Of a stretch of 47,837 bases of DNA, positions 25,602 to 33,873 are shown piece after piece; the stretch's first letter is position 1; each line of letters starts with the position of its first letter. Position numbers and translations under genes: made by a program. Source of the DNA: Lachnospiraceae bacterium UBA7182 (GTDB taxonomy: Bacteria; Bacillota; Clostridia; Lachnospirales; Lachnospiraceae); NCBI GenBank assembly GCA_002491115.1, contig DKVI01000033.1:44594-92430 (forward strand), in the 5' to 3' direction. The notes under the pieces are model-generated. The model was not told the origin of the DNA. It saw nothing but the letters and a program-made list of their open reading frames with translations, and did no database searches.

Positions 25602-26999
25602 ATGGATATAAGAAAAGAAGAAAAACTGCCTGTTGTCGTAGAAGAAAGGCTTCAGGAAGCATATGGAAAGATCAGGAGAGGAGAAATAAAACAGATGAAG
25701 AAGAAAAAAACCGGTTACCGCAGATGGACCGGCGTGGCGGCGGCCTGCGCGGTACTTGTAATAGGTTCTGCCGGGGCATTGGCTGCGGCGGCTTACTTTC
25801 AGAAAGAAACGCGTCAGGAGACGGATACGGTTTCTTATGAATTTGATATTAATTACGATCTGATCCCCGGGGAATACAAAGTGACACCCGGATATCTGCC
25901 GGAAGGCTTTAAAGATCAGGGCGCCGGGAAATATTACGGGGAGGACGGTCTTGGCATCACCGTTATGCCGGTTTATACCATGGCGGAGCTGGACCGCTTA
26001 GGAGGCGAACTGTCGGTGGAAGGACAGATTGAAAAGGTGGAGCATACTACCTTAAGCGGCATGGAAGCGGATATCATTACGTTTCAGGAGGCAAAGAAAT
26101 ACCAGCTGCCTGTCTATCTGTTTTTGTTCAACGAAGCGGAAGGATATGTCCTGCATATCGTATCCGCGTATCCGGTGGGACAGGAGGAACTGCTTAAATT
26201 TGCGGACAGCTTAAGCGTGGAGCGCACAGGGGATGCGGCCTATGAGACGGAGGAAGAAAAGAGTGCAAGAAAGCAGCAGGAGGAGCAGGAAGCACAGGCG
26301 ATGGCAGACGGGGAGAAAAACCATGCCGACCTGCTTGCAGCCGGGATTCCTTCCGATAAAATCTTCGGCGTTGGGGAAGAATTAAAGCTCCTGGACGGAT
26401 CTGTGGGTTATACCGTGACAGGGTACGAATATCTGGACAGCATCGAAGGGTTTGATGAGGATAAATTCTTTGATTTTACCCGGTTTGACGGATGGCTGAA
26501 CGGGGACAAAACCCTGAAGCCCTATAACAGGCAGCAGTACGACAAAGACGGTCAGCTTGTGGAAGAAAAGCACACCGAACAGCAGATTCTGAAAGTGGAT
26601 GTAAACGTACATTGTTATGGCGGCGAAGAAAAAAATGATACAGAGCTGGATTTGCAGCTTGTGGACGTGGAAGCAAGAAGTGACGGTTCATTTACCTGGT
26701 CCACCGACAGCTATGGTGCCGTGCCGGAGGAACAGTATGAGCTTCAGATGGACCAGTCGGCCGTCTACTTTGACAAAGCCGTATATACGGATAAAGGGGT
26801 AAGACAACACTATTTCTATCGGGATTTGGCAAAAGGAGAAGATCTTTCCTATACGCTTCTCTTTGTGGTGGACAAAGACAGAAAAGGTTCTCTGTTCCTG
26901 TCTCCGTGGAACGGAAACTACAGTATCAATCAGAGCGAAAGCGAGTCCGCAGAGCAGATGCTTTCAGAACTGGACGGATATATCTGTCTGGAAAAATAA
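25602..26999 (+). CDS. membrane-anchored extracytoplasmic protein, probable anti-sigma factor
   Basis: The 465 residues split into a short cytoplasmic N-terminus (1-40, rich in Lys/Arg/Glu), one membrane segment (about 43-66, AAACAVLVIGSAGALAAAAY) and a large outer part. The outer part first shows a DUF4367-like segment (VTPGYLPEGFKDQGAGKYYG, residues about 90-210), then a charged linker (about 215-245), then a second domain (about 255-465) with GEELKLLDGSVGYTVTGYEY. The topology and the position after the ECF gene fit an anti-sigma factor whose outer part senses the envelope. It lacks a recognisable zinc-binding anti-sigma motif, so the N-terminal 40 residues would have to bind the sigma factor. 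That function is inference. Confidence 0.75.
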   Translation: MDIRKEEKLPVVVEERLQEAYGKIRRGEIKQMKKKKTGYRRWTGVAAACAVLVIGSAGALAAAAYFQKETRQETDTVSYEFDINYDLIPGEYKVTPGYLPEGFKDQGAGKYYGEDGLGITVMPVYTMAELDRLGGELSVEGQIEKVEHTTLSGMEADIITFQEAKKYQLPVYLFLFNEAEGYVLHIVSAYPVGQEELLKFADSLSVERTGDAAYETEEEKSARKQQEEQEAQAMADGEKNHADLLAAGIPSDKIFGVGEELKLLDGSVGYTVTGYEYLDSIEGFDEDKFFDFTRFDGWLNGDKTLKPYNRQQYDKDGQLVEEKHTEQQILKVDVNVHCYGGEEKNDTELDLQLVDVEARSDGSFTWSTDSYGAVPEEQYELQMDQSAVYFDKAVYTDKGVRQHYFYRDLAKGEDLSYTLLFVVDKDRKGSLFLSPWNGNYSINQSESESAEQMLSELDGYICLEK

Positions 27000-27003
27000 G
27001 GCA

Positions 27004-27043
27004 GTCAAAAATGTCCCGGGGGAATGCTCCGGGATATTTTGAC
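27004..27043 (+). terminator. terminator-like hairpin after the sigma operon
   Basis: GTCAAAA...TCCCGG and CCGGGA...TTTTGAC form a stem of about 15 bp with minor mismatches around a GGGAATGCT-type loop. No long T-run follows, so efficiency is uncertain. Confidence 0.6.
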
Positions 27044-27117
27044 GTTAAAATATACAAAAAGATATCGTCTCATTTCATACAATATGCACAAAAATATTTA
27101 AATAAATGAAAAAGTAT

Positions 27118-27146
27118 TTGCAATCTGTGTGAAAATTCGCTATAAT
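27118..27146 (+). promoter_or_regulatory. promoter of the CarD-like gene leader
   Basis: TTGCAA at 27118-27123 and TATAAT at 27141-27146 are 17 bases apart. The predicted start near 27153 leaves a leader of about 120 bases before the gene. Confidence 0.8.
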
Positions 27147-27152
27147 AATCTT

Positions 27153-27249
27153 ATATTAGGGGGAAATGTCAGAAAAGTCTACAGCTTTTGGATAAGAAAT
27201 ACGCAAGAACCGGCATGGATGCTTAAGAGAGCTGTGCCGGGTTTTTTTT
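27153..27249 (+). promoter_or_regulatory. leader with intrinsic terminator before the CarD-like gene
   Basis: CCGGCA (27210-27215) pairs with TGCCGG (27235-27240), followed by T8 at 27242-27249, a complete intrinsic terminator between promoter and gene. ACAGCT (27181-27186) is the exact complement of AGCTGT (27230-27235), which lies in the terminator's loop and 3' arm; with neighbouring bases 8 pairs form. This would make an antiterminator that competes with the terminator. The upstream part (27160-27205) matches no riboswitch class I know. Confidence 0.65.
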
Positions 27250-27276
27250 GAATATGATTGGAAAGGGGTAATGTCA

Positions 27277-27801
27277 ATGTTTGAAAAAGGCGAATATATT
27301 ATATATGGCCGCAACGGAATCTGTAAAATTGAAGACATCACGCATCTGGATATTTCCGGGGCGGACAAAAAAAAGCTTTATTATGTGCTTTCGCCTTTGA
27401 ACACAAAGGGCAGCCGGATCTATTTTCCGGTGGACAAAAAAGATGCCAATGCCAGAAAACTGGTCACGAAGCAGGAGGCATGGAAGCTTCTGGATGAAAT
27501 CCGGGAGATTCCTCAGATCTGGGTTGCCAATGAAAAGGTAAGGGAGGAAACCTACAAACAGGCTTTGAACTCCTGTGACCAGCATCAGTGGGTGTCAATT
27601 ATCAAGACTTTGCATGTAAGAAGGCAGACGCGCCTGTCCCAGGGCAAGAAGATGGCGTCCACAGACGAACGTTATCTCAAGCTGGCGGAAGATGCGCTCT
27701 ACAGCGAGCTTGCCTTTGTCATGGATAAGGACAAGTCCGAGATGGCACCGTTTATCAGGGAACACATTGAGAAAATGGACGAAAAAAGGGCATTGCTTTA
27801 A
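27277..27801 (+). CDS. CarD/CdnL-type transcription regulator
   Basis: CarD/CdnL proteins bind RNA polymerase beta through a Tudor-like N-terminal domain and stabilise open complexes, often affecting rRNA promoters. The 174 residues show this domain at about 1-55 (MFEKGEYIIYGRNGICKIEDI and KKLYYVLSPLNTKGSRIYFPVD), followed by a helical C-terminal domain (from KQEAWKLLDEIREI) that in the family touches DNA. ATG 27277 is preferred, with GAAAGGGG 8 bases upstream; ATG 27271 would sit 2 bases from that site. Expression should depend on read-through of the upstream terminator. The C-terminal codons overlap a hairpin shared with the facing dehydrogenase gene. Confidence 0.93.
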   Translation: MFEKGEYIIYGRNGICKIEDITHLDISGADKKKLYYVLSPLNTKGSRIYFPVDKKDANARKLVTKQEAWKLLDEIREIPQIWVANEKVREETYKQALNSCDQHQWVSIIKTLHVRRQTRLSQGKKMASTDERYLKLAEDALYSELAFVMDKDKSEMAPFIREHIEKMDEKRALL

Positions 27802-27813
27802 GCAACACCCTTT
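27785..27813. terminator. shared terminator between CarD-like and dehydrogenase genes
   Basis: AAAGGG/CCCTTT and TTGC/GCAA form a stem with a small internal loop. On the minus strand it is followed by T6, so it should end the malQ-to-dehydrogenase operon. The hairpin includes the last codons and stop of the CarD-like gene. Confidence 0.75.
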
Positions 27814-27836
27814 ACATATACAGGCCGTTCTGTAAT

Positions 27837-29015
27837 TTATCTGGATTTCTGGTAAATTTTCGCAACATCCTCACCGTTTAACACTTTAAAGTTTCCGATT
27901 GTTCTTTTCCCGAAAAATACACATTTTTCAGCAAGTTCCTGAATCTGCGCATCCGTCGGATGGATGCCGAGTTCTGCAAGAGACGTCGGCATATCGATGG
28001 AACGATAGAAGTCTTCCATGGCGCATATGCCTTTTTGTGCCAGGTCTTTGGCGGAACCGTCCGTTTCAGGGACACCCATGACCCGCACCGCGAACTGGGC
28101 GAACCGGTCAGTATTTTCTTCACAGACATACCGTGCCCAGCTTCCCCAGATGGCGGCCAGCCCTGCACCGTGGGCCACATCAAACATACCGCCCAGCTCA
28201 TGCTCGATCTGATGGGAGGCCCAGTCGCCTACGGTACCGCAGCCGGTAAGTCCGTTGTGGGACAGACTTCCTGCCCACATGACTTCGGCCCGTGCGTCGT
28301 AGTCAAAGGGATTCTCCTTTAAGATCCTGGCATTGTGCATGACGGTCCGAAGCAACGCTTCGCAGATGCCGTCGGTAAGTTCGGTGTGTGTTTCATGGGT
28401 AAAATAACGCTCCATCGTATGCATCATGATATCCACGCAGCCGCTGGCGGTCTGATAAGGCGGAAGCGTGTACGTCAGCTCCGGATTCATGACTGCAAAT
28501 TTACAGCGGCAGTAGTTGCTGTTGTAACCTCTCTTTAACCAGCCGTCCTCGTTGGTGATCACCGATGAGTCGCTCATCTCGCTTCCGGCTGCCGCGATCG
28601 TTAAGACGGCCGCTACCGGAAGACATCCTTTGGCCTGGGCCTGCTTACTGTAGAATAACCAGGGATCACAGTTATTGTAAACGCCGTAGCCGATGGCCTT
28701 GGCCGAATCGATCACGCTGCCGCCTCCTACGGCAAGAAGAAAGTCTGCGCCTTCTTTTCTGACAAGTTCCATCCCTTTATGCACCAGGCTCAGACGGGGA
28801 TTGGGAACTACGCCTCCTAACAGAACATAAGAAACGCCCGCTTCTTCCAAAGACGCACAGATACGGTCCAGAAGGCCGGATTTTTTTGCGCTTTCTCCGC
28901 CGTAATGGATGAGTACCTTCGTTGCGCCGTATTCTTTTACCAGTTCGCCGGTCTTCTTTTCACTGTCTTTTCCAAAGACGACCCTTGTGGGGGTATAATA
29001 TTCAAAATTTGTCAT
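27837..29015 (-). CDS. iron-containing alcohol dehydrogenase, butanol dehydrogenase type
   Basis: This 392-residue group III alcohol dehydrogenase reduces aldehydes to alcohols with NAD(P)H; it resembles the NADPH-dependent butanol dehydrogenase/YqhD branch. The cofactor motif is GGGSVIDSAKAIG (97-109). Metal ligands are placed at Asp195, His199, His268 and His282 (CVDIMMH, ASHQIEH, VAHGAG), matching the family spacing. The start ATG overlaps the murF stop as ATGA, so the two are translated in series. That a fermentative enzyme ends a cell-wall precursor operon is odd and may reflect chance packing. The substrate is not predictable beyond short aldehydes. Confidence 0.95.
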   Translation of the reverse strand: MTNFEYYTPTRVVFGKDSEKKTGELVKEYGATKVLIHYGGESAKKSGLLDRICASLEEAGVSYVLLGGVVPNPRLSLVHKGMELVRKEGADFLLAVGGGSVIDSAKAIGYGVYNNCDPWLFYSKQAQAKGCLPVAAVLTIAAAGSEMSDSSVITNEDGWLKRGYNSNYCRCKFAVMNPELTYTLPPYQTASGCVDIMMHTMERYFTHETHTELTDGICEALLRTVMHNARILKENPFDYDARAEVMWAGSLSHNGLTGCGTVGDWASHQIEHELGGMFDVAHGAGLAAIWGSWARYVCEENTDRFAQFAVRVMGVPETDGSAKDLAQKGICAMEDFYRSIDMPTSLAELGIHPTDAQIQELAEKCVFFGKRTIGNFKVLNGEDVAKIYQKSR

Positions 29016-30379
29016 GTTTCGTTCTCCTGTGAAAGTATTTTTACAATATGTTCAAATCCCATATAATGAGAGGCTTTAAGAAGGATGAAATCGCCCTTTT
29101 GTAAAAGCGAGCCTGCTTCTTTCAGAAACGCTTCCTGGCTGTCATAGTGTAGGCATACGGACCAGGGAGCAGCGTTTTTGGCGGCCTTGTGGATCGCTTC
29201 GCTAAGGGGTCCGATGGTGATAACCAGATCCGCGTGGATGCTGCCAAGATGTCTGCCCACGGACGCATGAAGCGATTCCGACTGCGCGCCTAATTCGCCC
29301 ATATCTCCCAATATGGCCACCTTACGGGTAAGGGCGTGGTTCAGTACGTCCAGCATGGCACACATGGATACGGGGTTGGCGTTGTAGCAGTCGTCCAACA
29401 GCGTATAACGTCCGGTATGCAGAATATTGCTTCGTCCGTCTAACGGCTTCAGGGAGCGGATGCCTGTCTGGATCTCTTCTGCAGTAAGGCCAAGGGAGAT
29501 ACCGACGCAGGTACCTGCCATGGCATTGTAGATCATGTGCCTGCCCGGCAGAGGGATGTGGGCTTTAAAAGCGACAGCCCCTGCGTGGATCTGGCAGCGC
29601 ATGCCTTCTAACCCTTCGTTTTCTATCTGGTCGGCATAGACCTGATTGGCAGGATCAAGGCCGAAGGTGCCGGCCCGGTCTTTTAAGGTGATCAGCTTGT
29701 CGTCGTCTCCGTTTACGAAGACCTTCGCGTCTTTGGCTGCATAGTCGAACATCTCTGCCTTTGCCTTTAAGATGCCGTCCCGGGAACCTAAATGTTCCAG
29801 GTGGGCAACGCCGATATTGGTGAACAGGCAGTGGGTGGGCCTTGCGATCTTACTAAGCCTGTGCATCTCGCCGAAGTGGTTCATGCCCATCTCCAGGACG
29901 GCCGCTTCATGGAAGGGCTCGATCTGAAAGACGGTCAGGGGCAGGCCGATCTCGTTGTTAAAATTGCCGGGGGTCTTTAAAACCCGGTATTTTTGACTCA
30001 GGATGGCGGCGACCATCTCCTTGGTGCTGGTCTTTCCCACGCTTCCGGTGATGCCGATGACAGGGATGGAGAGGGTCATTCTGTAAGCCTCGGCTGCGTC
30101 TTTTAAGGCCTGCAAGGTATCCTCCACGAGTATATACGGTCCGGACGGGGTGTTCGGCTTTTGCTGACAGACCGCGCACAGGGCGCCTTTCTGGTGTACA
30201 TCCGAAAGGAATCGGTGACCGTCTGTCTTCTCCCCGACGGTGGCGATAAAAAGGTCGCCTTCTTCGATCAGGCGGCTGTCTACCCGGACATTTCCTATGG
30301 GGCGGTCGAGCAGTTCCAAAGGCCCCTGATACATTCCCCGGCAGGCTTTGACGAATTGTTCCAGCGTAAACTGTTTCAT
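29012..30379 (-). CDS. murF: UDP-MurNAc-tripeptide D-alanyl-D-alanine ligase
   Basis: MurF adds the D-Ala-D-Ala dipeptide to UDP-MurNAc-tripeptide, the last cytoplasmic step of peptidoglycan precursor synthesis. The 455 residues show the ATP loop GITGSVGKTSTKEM (109-122), VLEMGMNHFGEM, TNIGVAHLEHLGSRD and the C-terminal DDCYNANPVSM and AILGDMGELG. I use ATG 30379, which overlaps the ddl stop as ATGA and has GGGAGG upstream; the longer TTG-type start at 30436 lies inside ddl and is rejected. Its neighbour ddl makes its substrate dipeptide, so the gene order follows the pathway. Confidence 0.97.
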   Translation of the reverse strand: MKQFTLEQFVKACRGMYQGPLELLDRPIGNVRVDSRLIEEGDLFIATVGEKTDGHRFLSDVHQKGALCAVCQQKPNTPSGPYILVEDTLQALKDAAEAYRMTLSIPVIGITGSVGKTSTKEMVAAILSQKYRVLKTPGNFNNEIGLPLTVFQIEPFHEAAVLEMGMNHFGEMHRLSKIARPTHCLFTNIGVAHLEHLGSRDGILKAKAEMFDYAAKDAKVFVNGDDDKLITLKDRAGTFGLDPANQVYADQIENEGLEGMRCQIHAGAVAFKAHIPLPGRHMIYNAMAGTCVGISLGLTAEEIQTGIRSLKPLDGRSNILHTGRYTLLDDCYNANPVSMCAMLDVLNHALTRKVAILGDMGELGAQSESLHASVGRHLGSIHADLVITIGPLSEAIHKAAKNAAPWSVCLHYDSQEAFLKEAGSLLQKGDFILLKASHYMGFEHIVKILSQENET

Positions 30380-31446
30380 ATAAGACCTCCCTGGGTGTGC
30401 CGCCTGTATTTTCGGACGGATACATTCAGAATCCACTCACAGAGCTGGCTGTAGGAATAACCCAGCGCGGCGGCTTCCTGGGGCATCAGACTGGTGGGGG
30501 TCATGCCGGGGAGTGTGTTGACCTCCAGGGCATAATCTTCACCGGAGCGTTCATCCAACATAAAATCCACCCGGGCGTAGCCTTCGATGCCTGCCGCTTC
30601 GCAGGCTTCCCGGGCATGTTTCTGGATGCGCGCCGCGATATTTCCGGGCAGGTCGGCAGGGCAGGTCTCTATGGTGCTTCCGGCCTGGTATTTATTTTTG
30701 TAGTCATAAAATCCTGTCAGGGGCGCGATCTCAATGATGGGCAGCGCTTTTCCTTCCACCACGGCTACAGAGAACTCCCGTCCGATGATACAGCGCTCGA
30801 TCAGCACGGTATCTTCGTAGGCGAATGCTTCTTTTAAAGCTTTGTTAAGACCGAATACATCCTCCGCCCGGTAGACGCCCACCGAGGAACCGCCGCAGCA
30901 GGTCTTGACCATGCACGGAAAGCCGATGCTTTCGGGAAGCTCAAAGGAGCATCCTTTCCTGACCAGTATATCCGGAGGGGTGGGGATGCCATAGCCGCGG
31001 AAGAGCTGTTTGGTAATATTCTTATCCATACACAAAGCGCTGCTTGTATGTCCGGTTCCGGTGTAGCGGATGCCCAGAAGGTCAAAGAGCGCCTGGATTC
31101 TTCCGTCCTCTCCGTTGGCGCCGTGAAGGGCTAAAAATACGATGTCACATAAGCCGCAGAGTTCCAGCACATGGGGACCGGGAAGACTTTTGTATCCCGG
31201 GCGCAGTGCTTTCACCTGGTCAAGGTCCGGCGCTTTTTCCGCCACGCCGCTGATGGATGCGGCCCAGTCGATGTCCGCGTCAAACAGGGACTCCAAAGGC
31301 TGCTTTACTTCGGCAAGGCCTAGGAACAGATCCAGAAGGATGACCTGGTGGCCGTTTTCCTTCAACGCATGATAGATGCCTTTTCCGCTGCTTAAAGATA
31401 CGTCCCGTTCCATACTGATGCCGCCTGCCAGTACCACGATTTTCAT
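30376..31446 (-). CDS. ddl: D-alanine--D-alanine ligase
   Basis: Ddl joins two D-alanines with ATP. The 356 residues carry the N-terminal GGISMERDVSLSSG (substrate site glutamate and serine), LHGANGEDGRIQ, the ATP-grasp core CCGGSSVGVYR, the omega loop GFYDYKNKYQAGST and the metal site EVNTLPGMTP. The tyrosine-containing omega loop fits a D-Ala-D-Ala enzyme and not the D-Ala-D-lactate ligases of vancomycin resistance. It overlaps murF by 4 bases and follows the acyltransferase gene by 27. The product feeds directly into MurF. No unusual residue was noticed. Confidence 0.96.
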   Translation of the reverse strand: MKIVVLAGGISMERDVSLSSGKGIYHALKENGHQVILLDLFLGLAEVKQPLESLFDADIDWAASISGVAEKAPDLDQVKALRPGYKSLPGPHVLELCGLCDIVFLALHGANGEDGRIQALFDLLGIRYTGTGHTSSALCMDKNITKQLFRGYGIPTPPDILVRKGCSFELPESIGFPCMVKTCCGGSSVGVYRAEDVFGLNKALKEAFAYEDTVLIERCIIGREFSVAVVEGKALPIIEIAPLTGFYDYKNKYQAGSTIETCPADLPGNIAARIQKHAREACEAAGIEGYARVDFMLDERSGEDYALEVNTLPGMTPTSLMPQEAAALGYSYSQLCEWILNVSVRKYRRHTQGGLI

Positions 31447-31473
31447 AGATGCCTCCTAAATAGTCTGAATAAA

Positions 31474-32199
31474 TTAAATATGATGTCCGTCCAGCATTTC
31501 CTGGATCTTTTTCTGGGTGTAGGCTCCGAGGAATTTCTGTTCCTCTTTTGTCAGCTCCTTCGGCAGGATGGGGGGCGCGTATTCCACAATGACCTTACAT
31601 GGCTTTAGCTTCCACGGATGGTTCTCCCATATGTCTGCGGAGCCTGTGATGGCTATGGGGACAATAGGGCAGCCGGTTTTGGACGCCATCTTCATGCTCC
31701 CTTCTTTAAACGGCTGCATCTTTCCGTCCCTGCTTCTGGTTCCTTCGGGGAAGATACAGATGGATATCCCCTGTTTAATATATTCGATGCCGGTGAGGAT
31801 GGTTTTAAGCCCGGCCTTGATATCGGCCCGGTCTAAAAACAGACAGTAGAGCCGTTTCATCCAGGTGCGAAGCAGCGGGACTTTTAACATCTCGGCTTTC
31901 GCCACATATCCGGTAAGTCCGGGACATATGGAGTAGGTCAGCAGGATATCAAAATAGCTGTTGTGGTTGCCGATATAAAGTACTGCCTGGTCCTTGGGGA
32001 TATGTTCCAGACCGATATAAGTGATATCCGCGCCGGAGATCCACAGCATCAGTTTAAAAGCGCCCTGGACCATCCGAAGGCTGCTGATATCACGAAGGCG
32101 GGGATTCCACTTGCCGATGAGCCATTCTATGCACAGCACCGGGATTCCCAGGATCAGATAGAGCACCAGAATCAGGACAACGAGTAATAAACGTATCAT
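31474..32199 (-). CDS. plsC: 1-acyl-sn-glycerol-3-phosphate acyltransferase
   Basis: PlsC acylates lysophosphatidic acid to phosphatidic acid at the inner face of the membrane. The 241-residue protein has an N-terminal membrane anchor (about 1-28, LLLVVLILVLYLILGIPVLC) and the acyltransferase motifs NHNSYFD (HX4D, His79 and Asp84), FLDRAD, FPEGTRS and VPIAITGS. ATG 32199 lies 12 bases after the malQ stop, so it is in the malQ-plsC-ddl-murF-dehydrogenase operon. That gives an operon joining glycogen or maltodextrin breakdown, phospholipid and peptidoglycan synthesis. Confidence 0.94.
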   Translation of the reverse strand: MIRLLLVVLILVLYLILGIPVLCIEWLIGKWNPRLRDISSLRMVQGAFKLMLWISGADITYIGLEHIPKDQAVLYIGNHNSYFDILLTYSICPGLTGYVAKAEMLKVPLLRTWMKRLYCLFLDRADIKAGLKTILTGIEYIKQGISICIFPEGTRSRDGKMQPFKEGSMKMASKTGCPIVPIAITGSADIWENHPWKLKPCKVIVEYAPPILPKELTKEEQKFLGAYTQKKIQEMLDGHHI

Positions 32200-32211
32200 T
32201 TGCGCCCCCTG

Positions 32212-33738
32212 TTATCCCAGACGGCCGTACAGCACGGTCATTTGTCTTAACGTCTCTGCCATCTCTTTATTTAACAGCCCTTCGCGGAAGCGGAAATTCC
32301 AGTTGCCCATGGGGCTTCCGGGAATGTTCATGCGGGCCTCGGAGCCTAATTTCAGCAGATCCTGCACAGGAAAGATGGCGTATTTGGCGATGGTGCCAAG
32401 GCAGGTGCGGATAAAGTCCCAGCTGATGCTTGAGCCGTCCGTATTCATATAGCGGCGGACTTTGTCGCGGTTTGGCTCGGAAGTGTTCGTATACCAGCCA
32501 AGGCTCGTGTCGTTGTCATGGGTGCCTGTGTAGCAGATGCAGTTTCGGGTATCCAGCTGATGGGGAAGGAAGGTACTCTCTCCGCCTCCGTCAAAGCCAA
32601 ACTGTAAGACTTTCATGCCCGGAAATTCAAACATATCCCGAAGCCGTTCCACTTCCGGCGTGATGACGCCCAGGTCTTCGGCGAAGATGGGAAGCTCGCC
32701 TCCCAGGGCTTTTTTTACAGCCAGAAACAGTTCTTCTTCCGGCCCTTTTTTCCATGCGCCGTTTAAAGCGGTCTCCTCACCGTAAGGAACGGCCCAGTAT
32801 GCTTCAAATCCGCGGAAATGGTCGATCCGCACATAGTCCACTTCGTCTAACTGGTAGCGGATTCTCTCAATCCACCAGCGGTATCCGTCCAGGGCGTGGG
32901 TTTCCCAGTTGTAAAGCGGATTGCCCCAGAGCTGTCCGGTGGCGCTGAAATAATCAGGCGGAACGCCGGCCACTTCCAGAGGATAGCCTTTGGGGTCCAG
33001 GCAGAACAGCTTTTTGTTGGCCCATACGTCTGCGCTGTCCAGGGAAGGGAAGATGGGCATATCCCCGATGATGGCGATTCCTTTTTCATTGGCGTATTTT
33101 TTCAGGTCGTACCACTGGGAGAAGAAAATAAACTGTATAAATTTATAGTAATTTACCTTATCTTCCAGTACTTCCAGCCATTTGGCCCGGCTGGACGCGT
33201 CAGGGTTTAACAGATTATCTTCCCATTCGTACCAGGGCAGCCCTTCGTGGTAATTCTTTCCTGCCATAAACAGACAGTAGTCTTCCAGCCAATACTGGTT
33301 GCTTCCGCAGAAAGCTTCATATTCTTCCAGGAGATTTTTGTCCGCGGTATGGTGAAAATGGGTATAGGCTTTTTTAAAAAGCCCGGTTTTGTAAGTGAGG
33401 ACCTGCTCGTAGTCTACCTTATCCGGGTTAAAATCCGGCAGGGGACGTAAGTCTTCCTCTGTCAGAAGCTTTTTCCTTTTCAGAAGGTCCGGGCTGATCA
33501 GCAGAGGCTGTCCGGCAAAGACGGAAAACCCCTGATAAGGAGAATCTCCGACGGTGGTGGGCCCCAAAGGCAGCACCTGCCATAGATGCTGTCCGGCTTC
33601 GGCCAGAAAATCAATAAAATCATAAGCGCCCTGTCCCAGGTCTCCGATCCCGTAAGGAGACGGAAAAGAAGTGGGGTGGGCGAGAACGCCGCTGTAGCGG
33701 TGGTTGGTTTTGTCTTCCTTTGCAGTTTTAAAATGCAA
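32212..33738 (-). CDS. malQ: 4-alpha-glucanotransferase (amylomaltase)
   Basis: MalQ transfers alpha-1,4-glucan chains between maltodextrins and frees glucose. The 508 residues match the GH77 family. The nucleophile is Asp306 (YVRIDHFRGFEAYW), the acid/base is Glu354 (FAEDLGVITPEV), and the third catalytic Asp is in TGTHDNDT near residue 408. The N-terminal RYSGVLAHPTSFPSPYGIGDLG is characteristic. The start is TTG 33738, with AGGAGGAGG about 7 bases upstream; no ATG fits the start of the conserved part. It is the first gene of the five-gene minus-strand operon, with its own promoter, and is divergent from the lipoprotein gene. Confidence 0.96.
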   Translation of the reverse strand: MHFKTAKEDKTNHRYSGVLAHPTSFPSPYGIGDLGQGAYDFIDFLAEAGQHLWQVLPLGPTTVGDSPYQGFSVFAGQPLLISPDLLKRKKLLTEEDLRPLPDFNPDKVDYEQVLTYKTGLFKKAYTHFHHTADKNLLEEYEAFCGSNQYWLEDYCLFMAGKNYHEGLPWYEWEDNLLNPDASSRAKWLEVLEDKVNYYKFIQFIFFSQWYDLKKYANEKGIAIIGDMPIFPSLDSADVWANKKLFCLDPKGYPLEVAGVPPDYFSATGQLWGNPLYNWETHALDGYRWWIERIRYQLDEVDYVRIDHFRGFEAYWAVPYGEETALNGAWKKGPEEELFLAVKKALGGELPIFAEDLGVITPEVERLRDMFEFPGMKVLQFGFDGGGESTFLPHQLDTRNCICYTGTHDNDTSLGWYTNTSEPNRDKVRRYMNTDGSSISWDFIRTCLGTIAKYAIFPVQDLLKLGSEARMNIPGSPMGNWNFRFREGLLNKEMAETLRQMTVLYGRLG

Positions 33739-33771
33739 GATATTCCTCCTCCTGTCCTTTTCAATGATTCC

Positions 33772-33800
33772 ATTATAATGGATACCCCCAAAGAATACAA
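33772..33800 (-). promoter_or_regulatory. promoter of the malQ operon
   Basis: On the minus strand TTGTAT (33800-33795) and TATAAT (33777-33772) are 17 bases apart. The -10 box lies in the perfect palindrome CCATTATAATGG (33770-33781), which offers a TATAAT to the plus strand as well. A -35 box for the plus strand is not convincing. Confidence 0.65.
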
Positions 33801-33873
33801 GGAAAGAACACTGGTCTTAATCGGGATTTTTCCACATAGTATAGAAGAAAGAAAGAGGGGAGACTTTTCGTGC

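Noticed and set aside
27153..27209. Known riboswitch aptamer (PreQ1, c-di-GMP, fluoride, purine) in the CarD leader
   Set aside because: None of the conserved core sequences that I know for these classes is present.
33586..33873. N-terminal extension of the PrcB-like lipoprotein
   Set aside because: The open frame runs through malQ codons and the malQ promoter, and the signal peptide and lipobox begin only at 33874.
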